A DNA stretch of 64,000 bases from Amycolatopsis thermoflava N1165 (GTDB lineage Bacteria > Actinomycetota > Actinomycetes > Mycobacteriales > Pseudonocardiaceae). The translations under genes and the position numbers were made by a program. Positions within the stretch are counted from its first letter, which is position 1. Each line of letters begins with the position of its first letter. The stretch is taken from contig NZ_KI421511.1 of assembly GCF_000473265.1 (NCBI RefSeq), positions 5,182,446-5,246,445 on the forward strand, given 5' to 3'. Positions 15,734 through 43,630 of this stretch are shown piece by piece. Under the pieces are notes generated by a model that was not told the DNA's origin, did no database searches, and was given only the letters and a program-made list of their open reading frames with translations.

Positions 15734-17850
15734 CGCCGGAGGCGTTCAACGCGGGCGAGCCGGTGCCCGTGACCAGCGCGGGCGGCACGGTCACGCTCGT
15801 CGAAGGCAGCACGTTCTGCCTGTCCGGCACGAACGGCGACATCCAGCCGGGCACCTCGCACGGCCTGTTCTTCCGGGACGCGCGGCTGGTCTCGCGGTGG
15901 GAGCTGCGGCTGGACGGGCAGTCCCCGCACCCGCTGTCGGTCATCTCGCCGGAGGCGTTCGCGGCGCAGTTCGTGCTGCGCCGCAACCCCAAGCCGGGCC
16001 AGGCCGACAGCACGCTGCTGCTGGTGCGGGAGCGGCTGGTCGGCGACGGTCTGCGGGAGACGATCACGCTGCGGAACCTGGGGCGGGAGAACACCGTCGC
16101 GACGCTGACCCTGCACGTCGACGCGGACTTCTCGGACCTGTTCGCGGTGAAGGAGGGCCGCCCCGCGCACGGCGGGGCGGACGCCACCGTGGCCGGCTCG
16201 GAACTGTTGCTGCGCGACCGGTCCGACGGCTCGCGCGGGCTGTCGGTGAGCGCCACCGCGGACCCGCTGGCCGCGCCCGGCGTGCTGAACTGGCGCGTCG
16301 TCGTGCCTGCCCGCGGCGAATGGTCGACCGAGATCGTGGTGCAGCCGACCGTCGGGAACCGGCGGGTGCGGCCACAGTTCGACCGCGGCGAGGAGGTCGA
16401 GGCGAGCGGGCCGGCGCGCAAGATCCGCGCATGGCGCGACGTGAGCACGATGATCGCGGCTGACGACCCGGTGCTCACGCAGGTGCTGCAGCGCACGGAA
16501 AGCGATCTCGGCGCGTTGCAGATCCACGACAGCAGCCAGGACGGACGGCCGTTCGTCGCGGCAGGCGCGCCCTGGTTCATGACGTTGTTCGGCCGGGACA
16601 GCCTGCTCACCGCGTGGATGGCGCTGCCACTGGACGTCGGGCTCGCGCTGGGCACGCTGGAGACGCTGGCGGAGCTGCAGGGCAAGCGTGTCGACCCGTT
16701 GACCGAGGAGGAGCCCGGCCGGATCCTGCACGAGCTGCGGCTCGGGCCGGACAGCGACCAGGTGCTCGGCGGCAGCCACTACTACGGCACGGTGGACGCG
16801 TCGCCGCTGTTCGTCATGCTGCTGGCCGAGTGCTGGCGCTGGGGCGCGGGCGAGACGGCGGTGCGGGCGCTGCTCCCGGCCGCCGACGCCGCACTGGAGT
16901 GGCTGGAACGCTACGGCGACCGGGACGGCGACGGGTTCGTCGAGTACCGGCGGGCGACCGACCGTGGCCTGCTCAACCAGGGCTGGAAGGACAGCTTCGA
17001 CGGCATCAACGACGCTGCCGGGCGGCTGGCGACCACGCCGATCGCGTTGTGCGAGGTGCAGGGCTACGCCTACGCGGCCTGGTTGGCACGCGCCGAACTG
17101 GCCGACGCGTTCAACGACCCGGCCACCTCGGCGCGCTGCCGGGAGCGGGCCGAGCGGTTGCGGGAGCGGTTCGCCGAGGCGTTCTGGCTGCCGGACCAGG
17201 GCTGGTACGCCGTCGCGCTGGACGGCCGCAAGCAGCCGCTCGACGCGCTGACCAGCAACACCGCGCACTGCCTGTGGTCGGGCATCGCGACCGACGAGCA
17301 CGCCGCGGTGCTGATCGAGCGGCTCAGCAGGCCGGAGATGGACACCGGCTACGGGCTGCGGACGCTGTCCTCGGCGATGGGCGCGTACAACCCGATGAGC
17401 TACCACAACGGCTCGGTGTGGCCGCACGACACGGCGATCGCGGTGGCCGGGCTGTTGCGGTACGCGCACCTGCCGGGCGCGGTGGACCTGGCGCAGCGGC
17501 TGGCGACCGGGCTGCTCGACGCGGCGGCCTCGTTCGGCGGACGGCTGCCCGAGCTGTTCTGCGGGTTCTCGCGGTCGGAGTTCAGCCCGCCGATCCCCTA
17601 CCCGACGTCGTGTTCGCCGCAGGCTTGGGCGAGTGCGGCGCCGTTGCTGCTGGTGCGGTCGTTCCTCGGGCTCGAACCGCACGTGCCTCAGCAGCGGCTG
17701 GTGGTCCGCCCGCACCTGCCGGGCCAGTGGGGCCGGGTGCGGTTGTCGGACCTGCGGCTCGGTGAGCTGACCGTGCATGTCGAGGCAGATCACGAAGTGG
17801 CCAAGGTTCGGGGGCTGCCGGAAGGCTGGGACCTGCGCCTGGCTGGGTGA
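15730..17850 (+). CDS. Amylo-alpha-1,6-glucosidase-like (glycogen debranching) protein
   Basis: The 706-residue product has an N-terminal beta-rich debranching-enzyme domain (GTNGDIQPGTSHGLFFRDAR) and a C-terminal (alpha/alpha)6 barrel. Barrel motifs are WFMTLFGRDSLLTAWMALPL, LLNQGWKDSFDGINDAAG, SYHNGSVWPHDTAIAVAGLL and YPTSCSPQAWASAAPLLLVR. The family acts on alpha-1,6 branches or related glucosides; the acidic residues in RDS, WKDS and WPHD are candidate catalytic positions. No signal peptide is seen, so it is cytoplasmic. The ATG at 15730 overlaps the glycosyltransferase stop, so both are made from the CIRCE-controlled message. True substrate (glycogen, maltosides or another glucan) is uncertain. 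Confidence 0.86.
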   Translation: MTPEAFNAGEPVPVTSAGGTVTLVEGSTFCLSGTNGDIQPGTSHGLFFRDARLVSRWELRLDGQSPHPLSVISPEAFAAQFVLRRNPKPGQADSTLLLVRERLVGDGLRETITLRNLGRENTVATLTLHVDADFSDLFAVKEGRPAHGGADATVAGSELLLRDRSDGSRGLSVSATADPLAAPGVLNWRVVVPARGEWSTEIVVQPTVGNRRVRPQFDRGEEVEASGPARKIRAWRDVSTMIAADDPVLTQVLQRTESDLGALQIHDSSQDGRPFVAAGAPWFMTLFGRDSLLTAWMALPLDVGLALGTLETLAELQGKRVDPLTEEEPGRILHELRLGPDSDQVLGGSHYYGTVDASPLFVMLLAECWRWGAGETAVRALLPAADAALEWLERYGDRDGDGFVEYRRATDRGLLNQGWKDSFDGINDAAGRLATTPIALCEVQGYAYAAWLARAELADAFNDPATSARCRERAERLRERFAEAFWLPDQGWYAVALDGRKQPLDALTSNTAHCLWSGIATDEHAAVLIERLSRPEMDTGYGLRTLSSAMGAYNPMSYHNGSVWPHDTAIAVAGLLRYAHLPGAVDLAQRLATGLLDAAASFGGRLPELFCGFSRSEFSPPIPYPTSCSPQAWASAAPLLLVRSFLGLEPHVPQQRLVVRPHLPGQWGRVRLSDLRLGELTVHVEADHEVAKVRGLPEGWDLRLAG

Positions 17851-17896
17851 AAGCGGTTCCGGGGTGATCTGCGTCGCACACGGCGGGGTTGATTCC

Positions 17897-17915
17897 TTAG
17901 GTTAGCCTTGCTTGA
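17897..17915 (+). promoter_or_regulatory. Iron box upstream of siderophore-binding lipoprotein gene
   Basis: TTAGGTTAGCCTTGCTTGA matches 14 of 19 positions of the DmdR/IdeR palindrome TTAGGTTAGGCTAACCTAA; the left half is perfect. It lies 41 bases before the ATG of the siderophore-binding protein. It predicts repression by an iron-loaded DtxR-family regulator. Confidence 0.85.
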
Positions 17916-17956
17916 CTTGGCGCAATTTGTCGCAGTTCCTTCGAAAGGGTGTTGCC

Positions 17957-18973
17957 ATGTCTCGCAGGGTTCGCCTGCCCGGACTCCGCTCACTCGTGGC
18001 CGCTTCGGTCGCGGGTGTGCTCGGCCTCGGGCTCGTGGCGTGTGGCAATGTGCAGGATTCGTCGACGCAGACGGCGTCCTCAGCGAGTGCCGACGCGTCG
18101 GCCTTCCCGGTGAGCATCACGCACAAGTTCGGCACCACGACGATCGAGAAGGCGCCGCAGCGCGTCGTCGTGATCGGCACGTCGACCGACGACCTCGACG
18201 CGGCCGTCGCGCTCGGCGTCACGCCGGTCGCGTTCTTCAACAAGTCCGGGATGGACGGTGTGCCGTCCTGGCTGCAGGGCAAGGTCGACCCGGCCAAGAC
18301 GCAGATCGTCAACGCGGCGAGCGGTGTCAACGCCGAACAGGTCGGGGCGCTCACGCCGGACCTGATCCTCGCGACCGCGGACTACGGCCTCGAAGAGGAG
18401 TACGCGAACCTGTCCAAGATCGCGCCGACGATCGGCTACGCGACCGAGTGGGGTTCGCAGAGCTGGCAGGAACACCTCGACGTGGTCGCGCAGGCGCTCG
18501 GCAAGACCGCACAGGCGAAGCAGGTCGAGACGAGCACCCAGGGCGCGATCGACCAGCTGAAGGCGCAGTACCCGAACGCGGCGGGCAAGACGTTCACCGC
18601 GTCGGTCGGCAACACCGCGGGCAAGATGTTCACGCTGGTGTCGCAGAAGGACTTCGCGGTGCAGCTCGTGGAGTCGCTCGGCCTGAAGCTGAGCCCGACG
18701 GTGACGGACGCCGCGCAGACCGACGCGGGCAGCCCGACCGGTTCGCTGACCCCGGAGCAGTACGACAAGCTCGCCGCGGACCTGGTGATCGTCGCCTACA
18801 CCTCGCCGGACCACCAGACGGCGTTCGAGAGCAACCAGCTGGTGGCCCCCATCAAGGCAGGCAACTACCTGGTGGTCGACATGGAGACGATCTCGGCGCT
18901 GCGTGCTCCCACGGTGCTGGACATTCCGTGGGTGCTGGAGAAGTTGAAGCCTGGGTTGGCGAAGCTGGGTTGA
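17957..18973 (+). CDS. Ferric-siderophore-binding lipoprotein (ABC transporter)
   Basis: The 338-residue product is a FecB/FhuD-like solute-binding protein. A basic N-terminus and hydrophobic helix end in the lipobox LVAC with Cys29 as lipid anchor, so it sits on the outer face of the membrane. The mature part has the family phrases KAPQRVVVIGTSTDDLDAAVAL and LTPDLILATADYGLEEEYANL and the usual long bridging helix. It should capture the ferric siderophore and deliver it to the FecCD permeases encoded at 45573-47820. The ATG at 17957 has a GAAAGGGTG site. An iron box upstream indicates iron-repressed expression, and a strong terminator follows, so it is a single-gene unit. Confidence 0.92.
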   Translation: MSRRVRLPGLRSLVAASVAGVLGLGLVACGNVQDSSTQTASSASADASAFPVSITHKFGTTTIEKAPQRVVVIGTSTDDLDAAVALGVTPVAFFNKSGMDGVPSWLQGKVDPAKTQIVNAASGVNAEQVGALTPDLILATADYGLEEEYANLSKIAPTIGYATEWGSQSWQEHLDVVAQALGKTAQAKQVETSTQGAIDQLKAQYPNAAGKTFTASVGNTAGKMFTLVSQKDFAVQLVESLGLKLSPTVTDAAQTDAGSPTGSLTPEQYDKLAADLVIVAYTSPDHQTAFESNQLVAPIKAGNYLVVDMETISALRAPTVLDIPWVLEKLKPGLAKLG

Positions 18974-18984
18974 TCTTTGCTTCG

Positions 18985-19017
18985 AAGGAGCCCTCCCCCT
19001 TTGGGAGGGCTCCTTTT
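18985..19017 (+). terminator. Rho-independent terminator after the binding-protein gene
   Basis: A perfect 13-bp stem (AAGGAGCCCTCCC at 18985-18997 with 19003-19015) and a 5-base loop are followed by a T-rich tail (TTTTGTT). It starts 11 bases after the stop codon. It is one of the few classical T-tract terminators in the window. Confidence 0.92.
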
Positions 19018-19033
19018 GTTGCCTACTTCCTGT

Positions 19034-19257
19034 CCACAGGCCGGCAACGAAAAGCAACCACCCCACGAGCCATCCCCCTCCCGCAACCCGATCCCCAGCC
19101 AAATCGGTTGCCGAGCCACCGGGTCAAGGCACGCTTTCCCGCCTTGACGCGGTGTCTCGGCAACCGAACACTGAGAGATCGGGTTCGGGAGGGGCAATCC
19201 GGGCGTAGCGAAGCGAAGCCGGCGCCCGAGAAACCCGCGTAGCGCCAGCGCCCCGAA
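19034..19257 (-). repeat. Dispersed palindromic repeat, copy B
   Basis: The region between the binding-protein terminator and the NRPS stop holds no gene. Bases 19041-19225 are the reverse complement of copy A (7668-7851). The hairpin core has arms 19105-19130 and 19141-19166 around a 10-base loop. Read on the minus strand, it starts about 33 bases after the NRPS stop codon, the same position and orientation that copy A has behind its own upstream gene. The core is 59/62 identical to copy A, with a compensating C:G to G:C swap in the stem. Confidence 0.88.
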
Positions 19258-22200
19258 TCACAACTGCGCGTTCAAGTCCTCCTCGGAGAGCGCGTCCACC
19301 TCCAGGTAGATCTCCGCCACCTGCTCCAGGCGCCCGGGCACCGCCTGGTCCGCCACCAAGCGCGTCGCCATCGCGCCCACCGTCAGCGCCGAAAACAGCG
19401 TCCGCACAGTCACTTCCGACGTGTCCAACGCCTCCCGCAGGCGGCCGACGATCATCGTCGCCAGGACGGAGTCTCCGCCGAGCGCGAAGAACGGGTCGTC
19501 GCGGCCTACGCGTTCCACTCCGAGCACCTCGGCCCACACCTTGGCCAGCACCTGCTCCAACGGCGTCTCCGGCGCGACATAACTGTCCGCCGACGCCTGC
19601 CAGTGCGCCGCCACCGCGCGGCGGTCCACCTTGCCGTTCGCGGTCAGCGGCAGGGCGTCCAGCACCACCACGCGAGCCGGGACCATGTGCGGCGGCAACA
19701 ACGTTCGCACGAACTCCCGGACCTCGTCGCCGTCGACCGCACCGCCGACGGCCGCCACGAGCTGGTTGCCCGCCACGCCCGCGACGCCCCGGTGCACCCC
19801 GGGGAACTCGGCCAGCGCCGCCTCGACCTCGCCCAGCTCGATGCGCACACCGCGCACCTTCACCTGGAAGTCCCGGCGCCCCAGGAACTCCAGCGTGCCG
19901 TCCGGCCAGTACCGCGCCAAATCGCCCGTGCGGTACCAGCGGCGGCCTTCGTGCTCCACGAACCGGTCCGCGGTCCGCTCCGGATCCGCCCGGTACCCGT
20001 GGGCGACCCCGTCGCCGCCGATCCACAGCTCCCCCGCGACCCAGTCCGGACAGTCCCGGCCCCGCACGTCCACCACCCGGCACACCACGTTGCGCAGCGG
20101 TGTCCCATACGGCACCGAACGCCACGACGACGGCACCCCGTGCACCTCGCACACCGTCGAATGGATCGCCGTCTCCGTGGTGCCGCCGAGCCCGGCGAAC
20201 CGGCACCGCGGCGCCTGCTCCGCCACCCGGCCGGGCAGGTCCGTGCCCACCCAGTCACCGCCCAGCAACACCGTCCGCAACCCGCTCAGCTCACCCGGCC
20301 GGGCCGCGGACAGCAGCATGTCCAGCAGCGCAGGCACGCAGTTGACCAGCGTGACCCGGCGCGACGCGGCCAGCTCGACCCACTGCCGGGCCTCCTTGCG
20401 GTCGCCCTCCTCGACCAGCACGACCGCGCCGCCCGCCGACAGCAGGCCGAAGACGTCGTACACGGACAGGTCGAAGTCCAGCGCGGACACCGCGAGGCAC
20501 CGGTCGTCGGCACCCACCGAGAACCGCTCGTTGAGGTCGTCGATCGTGTTCATCGCCGCCCGGTGCGGCACCTCCACACCCTTCGGCTCCCCCGTCGAAC
20601 CGGACGTGAACAGCACGTACGCGATCTGCTCGTCGTCCACCCGCACCGGCTCGGCGAGCGGCTCGGCCGCCTCCTCGGCGGAGGTCAGCACGTGCGAGAA
20701 CCCGGCGATCCGCCGGATCCGCTCCGCCCGCGCCGCCGGCTGGTCCACACCGATCGGCACGTACCCGGCGCCCGCGGCCAGCACGCCGAGCACCGCGGCG
20801 ATCTGGTCCGGCCCCTTCGGCAGGCTCACGCCGACCAGGTCACCGGGCACAACACCCTTGTCCTGCAACGACTTCGCGATCCGCAGCGCCCGGTCCCGCA
20901 AAGCGCAGTAGCTGAGTACTCCATCCGTGCCCCACAGCAGCGCGGGCGCGTCCGGCTGCGCGACGGCACGCTCGAAGAACCCATCCTGCAGCAACCGCCC
21001 GCTGCGCGGCCCCTCCGTCGTGTTGACCCGCGCCCGCACCTCGGCCTGTTCCCGCGGCAACGCGCCGCCGACCGGCTGCTCCCACGCGTCGTCCCGCTGG
21101 CCGAGCCGGGTGATCAGGTCCTGGAACGCGGCGAACATCGCGTCGATCATCCCGGCCGGGAAGGCGTTCTCCCGCACGTCCCAGTTGATCAGCAGGCCCT
21201 CGTTGACCTCGGTGACCTGCGCGTCCAGCAGCACCTGCGGCCCCTGCGAGATGATCCACACCGCCTCGCCGAAACACCGCCGCACGCGTGCGTCGAACAG
21301 CTCGCCCAGGTTCAGCGCACTGGTGAACACGACGGGCGCAAGCACCTGCTCACCGTGGTGCCGGGACAGTTCCCGCAGCACCTCGACACCCGAGTACGCG
21401 GCGTGCTCCGCGTCGGCGTGCATCCGGTCCTGCAACGCCTTCGCATGCTCCACGAAGGACGCCTCGGTCGAGAAGTCGACTTCCAGCAGCACCGAGCTGG
21501 TGAAGTCGCCGACCAGCTTGTCGACGTCCGGGTGGGTGCTCTGCCGGTCGAACATCGGCAGGTTCATCAGGAACCGCGGCTGCGCGCTCCACGACGACAG
21601 GGTCTCCGCGAACGCGGCCGCGACGACCATCGCCGGGGTCAGGCCGTGCTCGTGCGCCCGGGCGCCAAGTCGCTTGCGGTCCTCCGGTGCCAGCCAGTGG
21701 TGCCGACGGGTGACGCGGGTGGCGTCGGCGCGCTCGGATTCCGGCACCAGCGGCAGGTCCGGCGCGCCCGGCAGCTCGGGAATCCGCCGCTGCCACCACT
21801 CGCGGGCCTTCTCCTGCTCGGCCTGGCGGGTCACCTCGCGTTCGGCCAGGTAGCGCGGGTAGCTGTAGGCGATCGGCTCCAGTTCGGCGTCCGGCTCGTC
21901 GTAGAACCGCGCGAGGTCCGACAGCAGGACGCGGTAGCTCAACGCGTCCGCCGCGAGCATGTCCACATCGACGTGCAGCCGCGCCCGGTCGCCGGACCGT
22001 CGGCTGAGCTGGATCTTGAACACCTCGCCGTTCGCCACGTCCAGGCGCGCGTGCGACGACGCGTCCCGCAACTCGGCAAGGCGACGCGTCTCGGCCTCTT
22101 CGTCGAGGTCACGCAGGTCGTGCACGAGCAGCGACGGCTGGGCGCGCTCAGGCAGGATCCGCTGGCGGCCGTCGTCGAGGAAGGCGGCGCGCAGCATCCC

Positions 22201-22634
22201 GTGCCGGGCGACGAGTTTCCGCACCGCCACGTCGAGGCGCTGCGGGTCGAGGTCCGGGCCGTCGAACTCGACGTAGAGGTGCGCGGCGACCGAGCCGAGC
22301 GTGGTCTCCTCGTCGCGGCCGATCCAGTACGCGTGCTGCATCAACGCGAGCGGGAACGGCTCGGTCTCGTCGACCTCGACGGTCACCTCCGGCTCGGGCG
22401 CGACCCCGGCCGCGGTGGCCAGGATCTCCCGCCACCCGGCCAGGGTCGGGTTCTTGGCCAGCTTCGCGAAGCCGACCTTGATGCCCTGCTTGCGCCACTT
22501 GTTCGCGACCTGCATGAGCTGGATCGAGTCGAGGCCCCACTCGATGAGGCTGTCGTTCTCGGACAGCTCCGCCGCCTCGGGCCCCAGCAGGTCGGTGACC
22601 TCGCGCAGGAGCTCTCCCACCGTCGGCTGCTGAC

Positions 22635-22638
<4 letters not shown>
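19258..22638 (-). CDS. NRPS: ArCP-Cy-A-PCP loading/heterocyclisation module
   Basis: This 1126-residue NRPS probably starts the siderophore. Domains are: an aryl carrier domain (Ser38 in GLDSIQ, the phosphopantetheine site); a heterocyclisation domain (about 100-520) with the Cy signature DMLAADALS (DxxxxDxxS); an A domain (about 545-1020); and a PCP (Ser1057 in GGDSVL). This is the layout of MbtB-type proteins: salicylate is loaded on the carrier, condensed with Cys, Ser or Thr, and cyclised to an azoline. The specificity residues I align are D-L-Y-N-L-G-L-I-H. The DLYN core is that of Cys-activating domains (DLYNLSLIW), but two later positions differ. The start GTG at 22638 overlaps the upstream NRPS stop (GTGA). 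It is last in the operon though first in the predicted chemistry. Confidence 0.9.
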
Positions 22639-41262
<18,624 letters not shown>

Positions 41263-41264
41263 CC

Positions 41265-41471
41265 TCAGGACTCGCTCTCGACCAGGCTGCGCGGTCGCAT
41301 GTCGGTCCAGTTGGCCTCGATGTGGTCCAGGCACGCCTGGCGGCTGTCCTCCCCGAACACGATCCGCCAGCCCGCGGGCACCTCGGCGAAGGTGGGCCAC
41401 AGCGAGTACTGGCCCTCGTCGTTGACCAGCGCGTAGAAGCGCCCGTTGTCGTCGTCGAAGGGGTTCGTCAC
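41265..41471 (-). CDS. mbtH: MbtH-like NRPS accessory protein
   Basis: The 68-residue protein has the MbtH family pattern: [38 protein letters not shown] and [10 protein letters not shown] with the conserved tryptophans. MbtH proteins bind A domains and are needed for their folding and activity. GTG at 41471 is preferred over GTG at 41474 because it gives a proper spacing from the GGAGG site and the usual N-terminus VTNPFDD. It is the first gene of the NRPS operon, and the next gene starts 2 bases after its stop. An iron box lies just upstream, so the whole assembly line should be iron-repressed. Confidence 0.96.
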   Translation of the reverse strand: MTNPFDDDNGRFYALVNDEGQYSLWPTFAEVPAGWRIVFGEDSRQACLDHIEANWTDMRPRSLVESES

Positions 41472-41494
41472 CACAAGCCTCCAGTGCCGTCAGG

Positions 41495-41513
41495 TCAACT
41501 GAGGCTTACCTTA
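41495..41513 (-). promoter_or_regulatory. Iron box upstream of mbtH-NRPS operon
   Basis: On the minus strand the site reads TAAGGTAAGCCTCAGTTGA. Against the degenerate DtxR-family consensus TWAGGTWAGSCTWACCTWA it matches 15 of 19 positions, with an almost perfect left half. It lies 24 bases upstream of the chosen mbtH start, in the only gap before the operon. The neighbouring CTTAC-N4-GTAAG repeat (41505-41518) may add to the site. Confidence 0.75.
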
Positions 41514-41524
41514 GTAAGGCGATA

Positions 41525-42328
41525 CTAAGAGTGTCCAGCGGCGAAAAAGGTGACAAGAGCGTCGTTGACCACGTCCGGGCGCTCCAGATATCCGTAGTGC
41601 CCGGCGTCCGCGATTTCCAGGTACCGCGCGGACGGGATCGCGTCGGCGACCTCGCGCGCGAGGTACGCGGGCAGGCGGAGGTCGTCGGCGAACCCGATGA
41701 CCAGGCAGGGGACGTCGATCGCGCGGTAGGCGTCCAGGCGGCTCTCGGTGATGTCGAGGTCGAGCTGCGCGCGCAGGCCGGGCGTCCACAGGGTCGGCGA
41801 CATCTCGAAGATGTCGAGCCAGTCCGCGACCGCCGCGTCGTCGTTCAGCGTGCGGGGTGAGAGATTCTGCACTGCGCGCGTGACGGCCTCGTACTTCGCG
41901 GGCAGCGCGATCTCGCTGTCCCGCAACTCCTTCTCCGCCGCGCCCATCGCCGCGCGCATCGCGTCCGGGCGGCCGCGGGTGGCCATCAGCACGGCCTGGC
42001 TGACCAGTTCGGGGCGCGCGAGCATCAGCTCGGTGACCACCTGCGCGCCCATCGACGTGCCGACCAGGCGGCACGGGCCGAGGCCGAGGTGCTCGATCAG
42101 GCCCGCGGTGTCGGCGACCAGGTCGTCGATCGTGAAACCCGGCTCGGCAGGCGAGATTCCGCGATTGTCGAAGGTGATCGCGCGGTAGCCGGCGTCGACG
42201 AGCGCGGGCACCTGGTGCAGGTGCCACACCCGGCCGTTCGCCGCGGTGCCCATCACCAGCACCACCGGATCGCCCGAGCCGAGGTCGTCGTAGTTGATCT
42301 TTATGCCGTTGACGTCGGCGAGTGGCAT
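41525..42328 (-). CDS. Alpha/beta hydrolase, candidate siderophore esterase or release enzyme
   Basis: The 267-residue product has the alpha/beta-hydrolase fold. The nucleophile elbow is GTSMGA with Ser92, the oxyanion region is VMGTAANG, and the catalytic His is in DAGHYGYLERP near the C-terminus. An acid such as the Asp in GFADDLRLP completes the triad. The ATG at 42328 has an AAGGAGAA site, and the start overlaps the exporter gene by 28 bases. It is therefore co-transcribed with the exporter behind the same iron box. Two roles fit: hydrolytic release of the peptide from the last NRPS module, which has no thioesterase, or cleavage of the ferric siderophore inside the cell. Sequence alone does not decide, and it does not look like a classical type II thioesterase. 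Confidence 0.85.
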   Translation of the reverse strand: MPLADVNGIKINYDDLGSGDPVVLVMGTAANGRVWHLHQVPALVDAGYRAITFDNRGISPAEPGFTIDDLVADTAGLIEHLGLGPCRLVGTSMGAQVVTELMLARPELVSQAVLMATRGRPDAMRAAMGAAEKELRDSEIALPAKYEAVTRAVQNLSPRTLNDDAAVADWLDIFEMSPTLWTPGLRAQLDLDITESRLDAYRAIDVPCLVIGFADDLRLPAYLAREVADAIPSARYLEIADAGHYGYLERPDVVNDALVTFFAAGHS

Positions 42329-43566
42329 GGTTCTCCTTGCAGGCTGGCCCGGCGCAGTCCGGGCATGGTCACCGCGACCAGGCAAACGCCGAGCACGCAC
42401 ACGATGCCGCCGGCGACGATCCCGCCCGCCGGGCCGAGCAGCCGCGCGGCCAGACCGGCTTCGGCGTTGCCGACGGCCGGGCCCGTCGTGGCCTGCGCGA
42501 GCCACAGGCTGCTGACCCGGCCCTGCAGGTGGTCGGGCGTGTGGTGCTGCAACAACGCGCGGCGCAGGATCTCCGAGGTCGTGTCGCCGATGCCCGCGAT
42601 CGCCAGGAACAGCAACCCCAGCCACAGCTCGCCGGACACGCCGAACGCCGTGACCCCCAAGCCCCACAACAGGACCGACCCGATGAGCGCGCGGCCGCTG
42701 TGCCGGATCCGGCCGGTCCAGCCGCTGACCAGCGCGCCGACGAACGCGCCGACGGCGGGTGCGGTGTAGAGCAGACCGACCGCGGACGGGCCGCCGCCGA
42801 AGACCTCCGTGCCCATCTGCGGGAAGAGCGCGTACGGCATCGCGAAGAGCATCGCCCACAGGTCGATCACGAGCAGCCCGCGCACCACCGCGTTGTGCCG
42901 CAGGAAGCGGAAACCCTCGGCGATCGCGTGGAACGGGTGCTGGTGGTCCTGGTCCGGCTTGCCCGCCCGCAGCTCGGGCAGCCGCCACATGAGCAGGACC
43001 GCGGCGACGTAGCCGAGCGCGTCGATCGCGAAGCACGCGGCGACACCGGGCCCCGCCGCGATCACCCCGGCGACCGTCGGGCCGACCATCGCGCCGAACT
43101 GGCTGGTCACGGTGATCAGGGCGCCGGCCGCGGTCAGGTGCTCCGGTTTGACCAGCGACGGGATCGCAGCCATCAACGCCGATCCGCCCAGACCGTTGAT
43201 CGCGCCTGCGAGGATCGCGGCGACGTAGACGAACCACAGCATCGGGTGCGGGATCGCGGCGTTGACCGCGAGCCCGCCGAGCACGACCGCGACAACCGCC
43301 CGCGTGGTGAGGATCAGGCGGCGCCGGTCGACCCGGTCGGCCATCACCCCGCCCGCGAGCAACCCGCCCAGCAACGCGATGCCGAACACCAGACTGACCA
43401 GTCCGACCTGGACCGACGACCCGGTCACCTGGTAGACGTGCAGGTTGATGGCGACGTTGGTGAGCGCCGTCGTCAGCACGGTGAGTGTCTGCGCGGCGAA
43501 GACGAGCCGGTACGCGGATGCGCTCCGTAGCGGCGTGACGTCGATGACCATTTCCCCGAGCCGCAC
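42301..43566 (-). CDS. EntS-like MFS siderophore exporter
   Basis: The roughly 421-residue polytopic protein is of the EntS/MFS_3 type, with about 12 hydrophobic segments. Typical elements are the loop GGVMADRVDRRRLIL after the second helix, the middle region EGFRFLRHNAVVRGLLVIDL, and TSEILRRALLQHHTPDHLQGRVSSL. Relatives export catecholate and phenolate siderophores. The start is uncertain: GTG at 43566 has the best spacing from a GAAGGGAAG site, with GTG 43572 and ATG 43551 as alternatives. The gene is divergent from the aryl-AMP ligase with a strong iron box between them. The downstream hydrolase gene overlaps its end. Confidence 0.9.
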   Translation of the reverse strand: MRLGEMVIDVTPLRSASAYRLVFAAQTLTVLTTALTNVAINLHVYQVTGSSVQVGLVSLVFGIALLGGLLAGGVMADRVDRRRLILTTRAVVAVVLGGLAVNAAIPHPMLWFVYVAAILAGAINGLGGSALMAAIPSLVKPEHLTAAGALITVTSQFGAMVGPTVAGVIAAGPGVAACFAIDALGYVAAVLLMWRLPELRAGKPDQDHQHPFHAIAEGFRFLRHNAVVRGLLVIDLWAMLFAMPYALFPQMGTEVFGGGPSAVGLLYTAPAVGAFVGALVSGWTGRIRHSGRALIGSVLLWGLGVTAFGVSGELWLGLLFLAIAGIGDTTSEILRRALLQHHTPDHLQGRVSSLWLAQATTGPAVGNAEAGLAARLLGPAGGIVAGGIVCVLGVCLVAVTMPGLRRASLQGEPCHSPTSTA

Positions 43567-43586
43567 GAGCACCTTCCCTTCGTAAC

Positions 43587-43605
43587 GTCGGCTAGCCTAA
43601 CCTAA
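43587..43605. promoter_or_regulatory. Iron box between exporter and aryl-AMP ligase genes
   Basis: GTCGGCTAGCCTAACCTAA matches 16 of 19 positions of the iron-box palindrome TTAGGTTAGCCTAACCTAA; the right half is perfect. It lies centrally between the divergent exporter and ligase starts and can control both. Confidence 0.9.
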
Positions 43606-43630
43606 GTTCGCGCGATCGAGGGAGCTGACG

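Noticed and set aside
18974..19257. Insertion sequence between the binding-protein gene and the NRPS operon
   Set aside because: The segment is only about 185 bases, codes for nothing and has no transposase; it is one copy of the short palindromic repeat.
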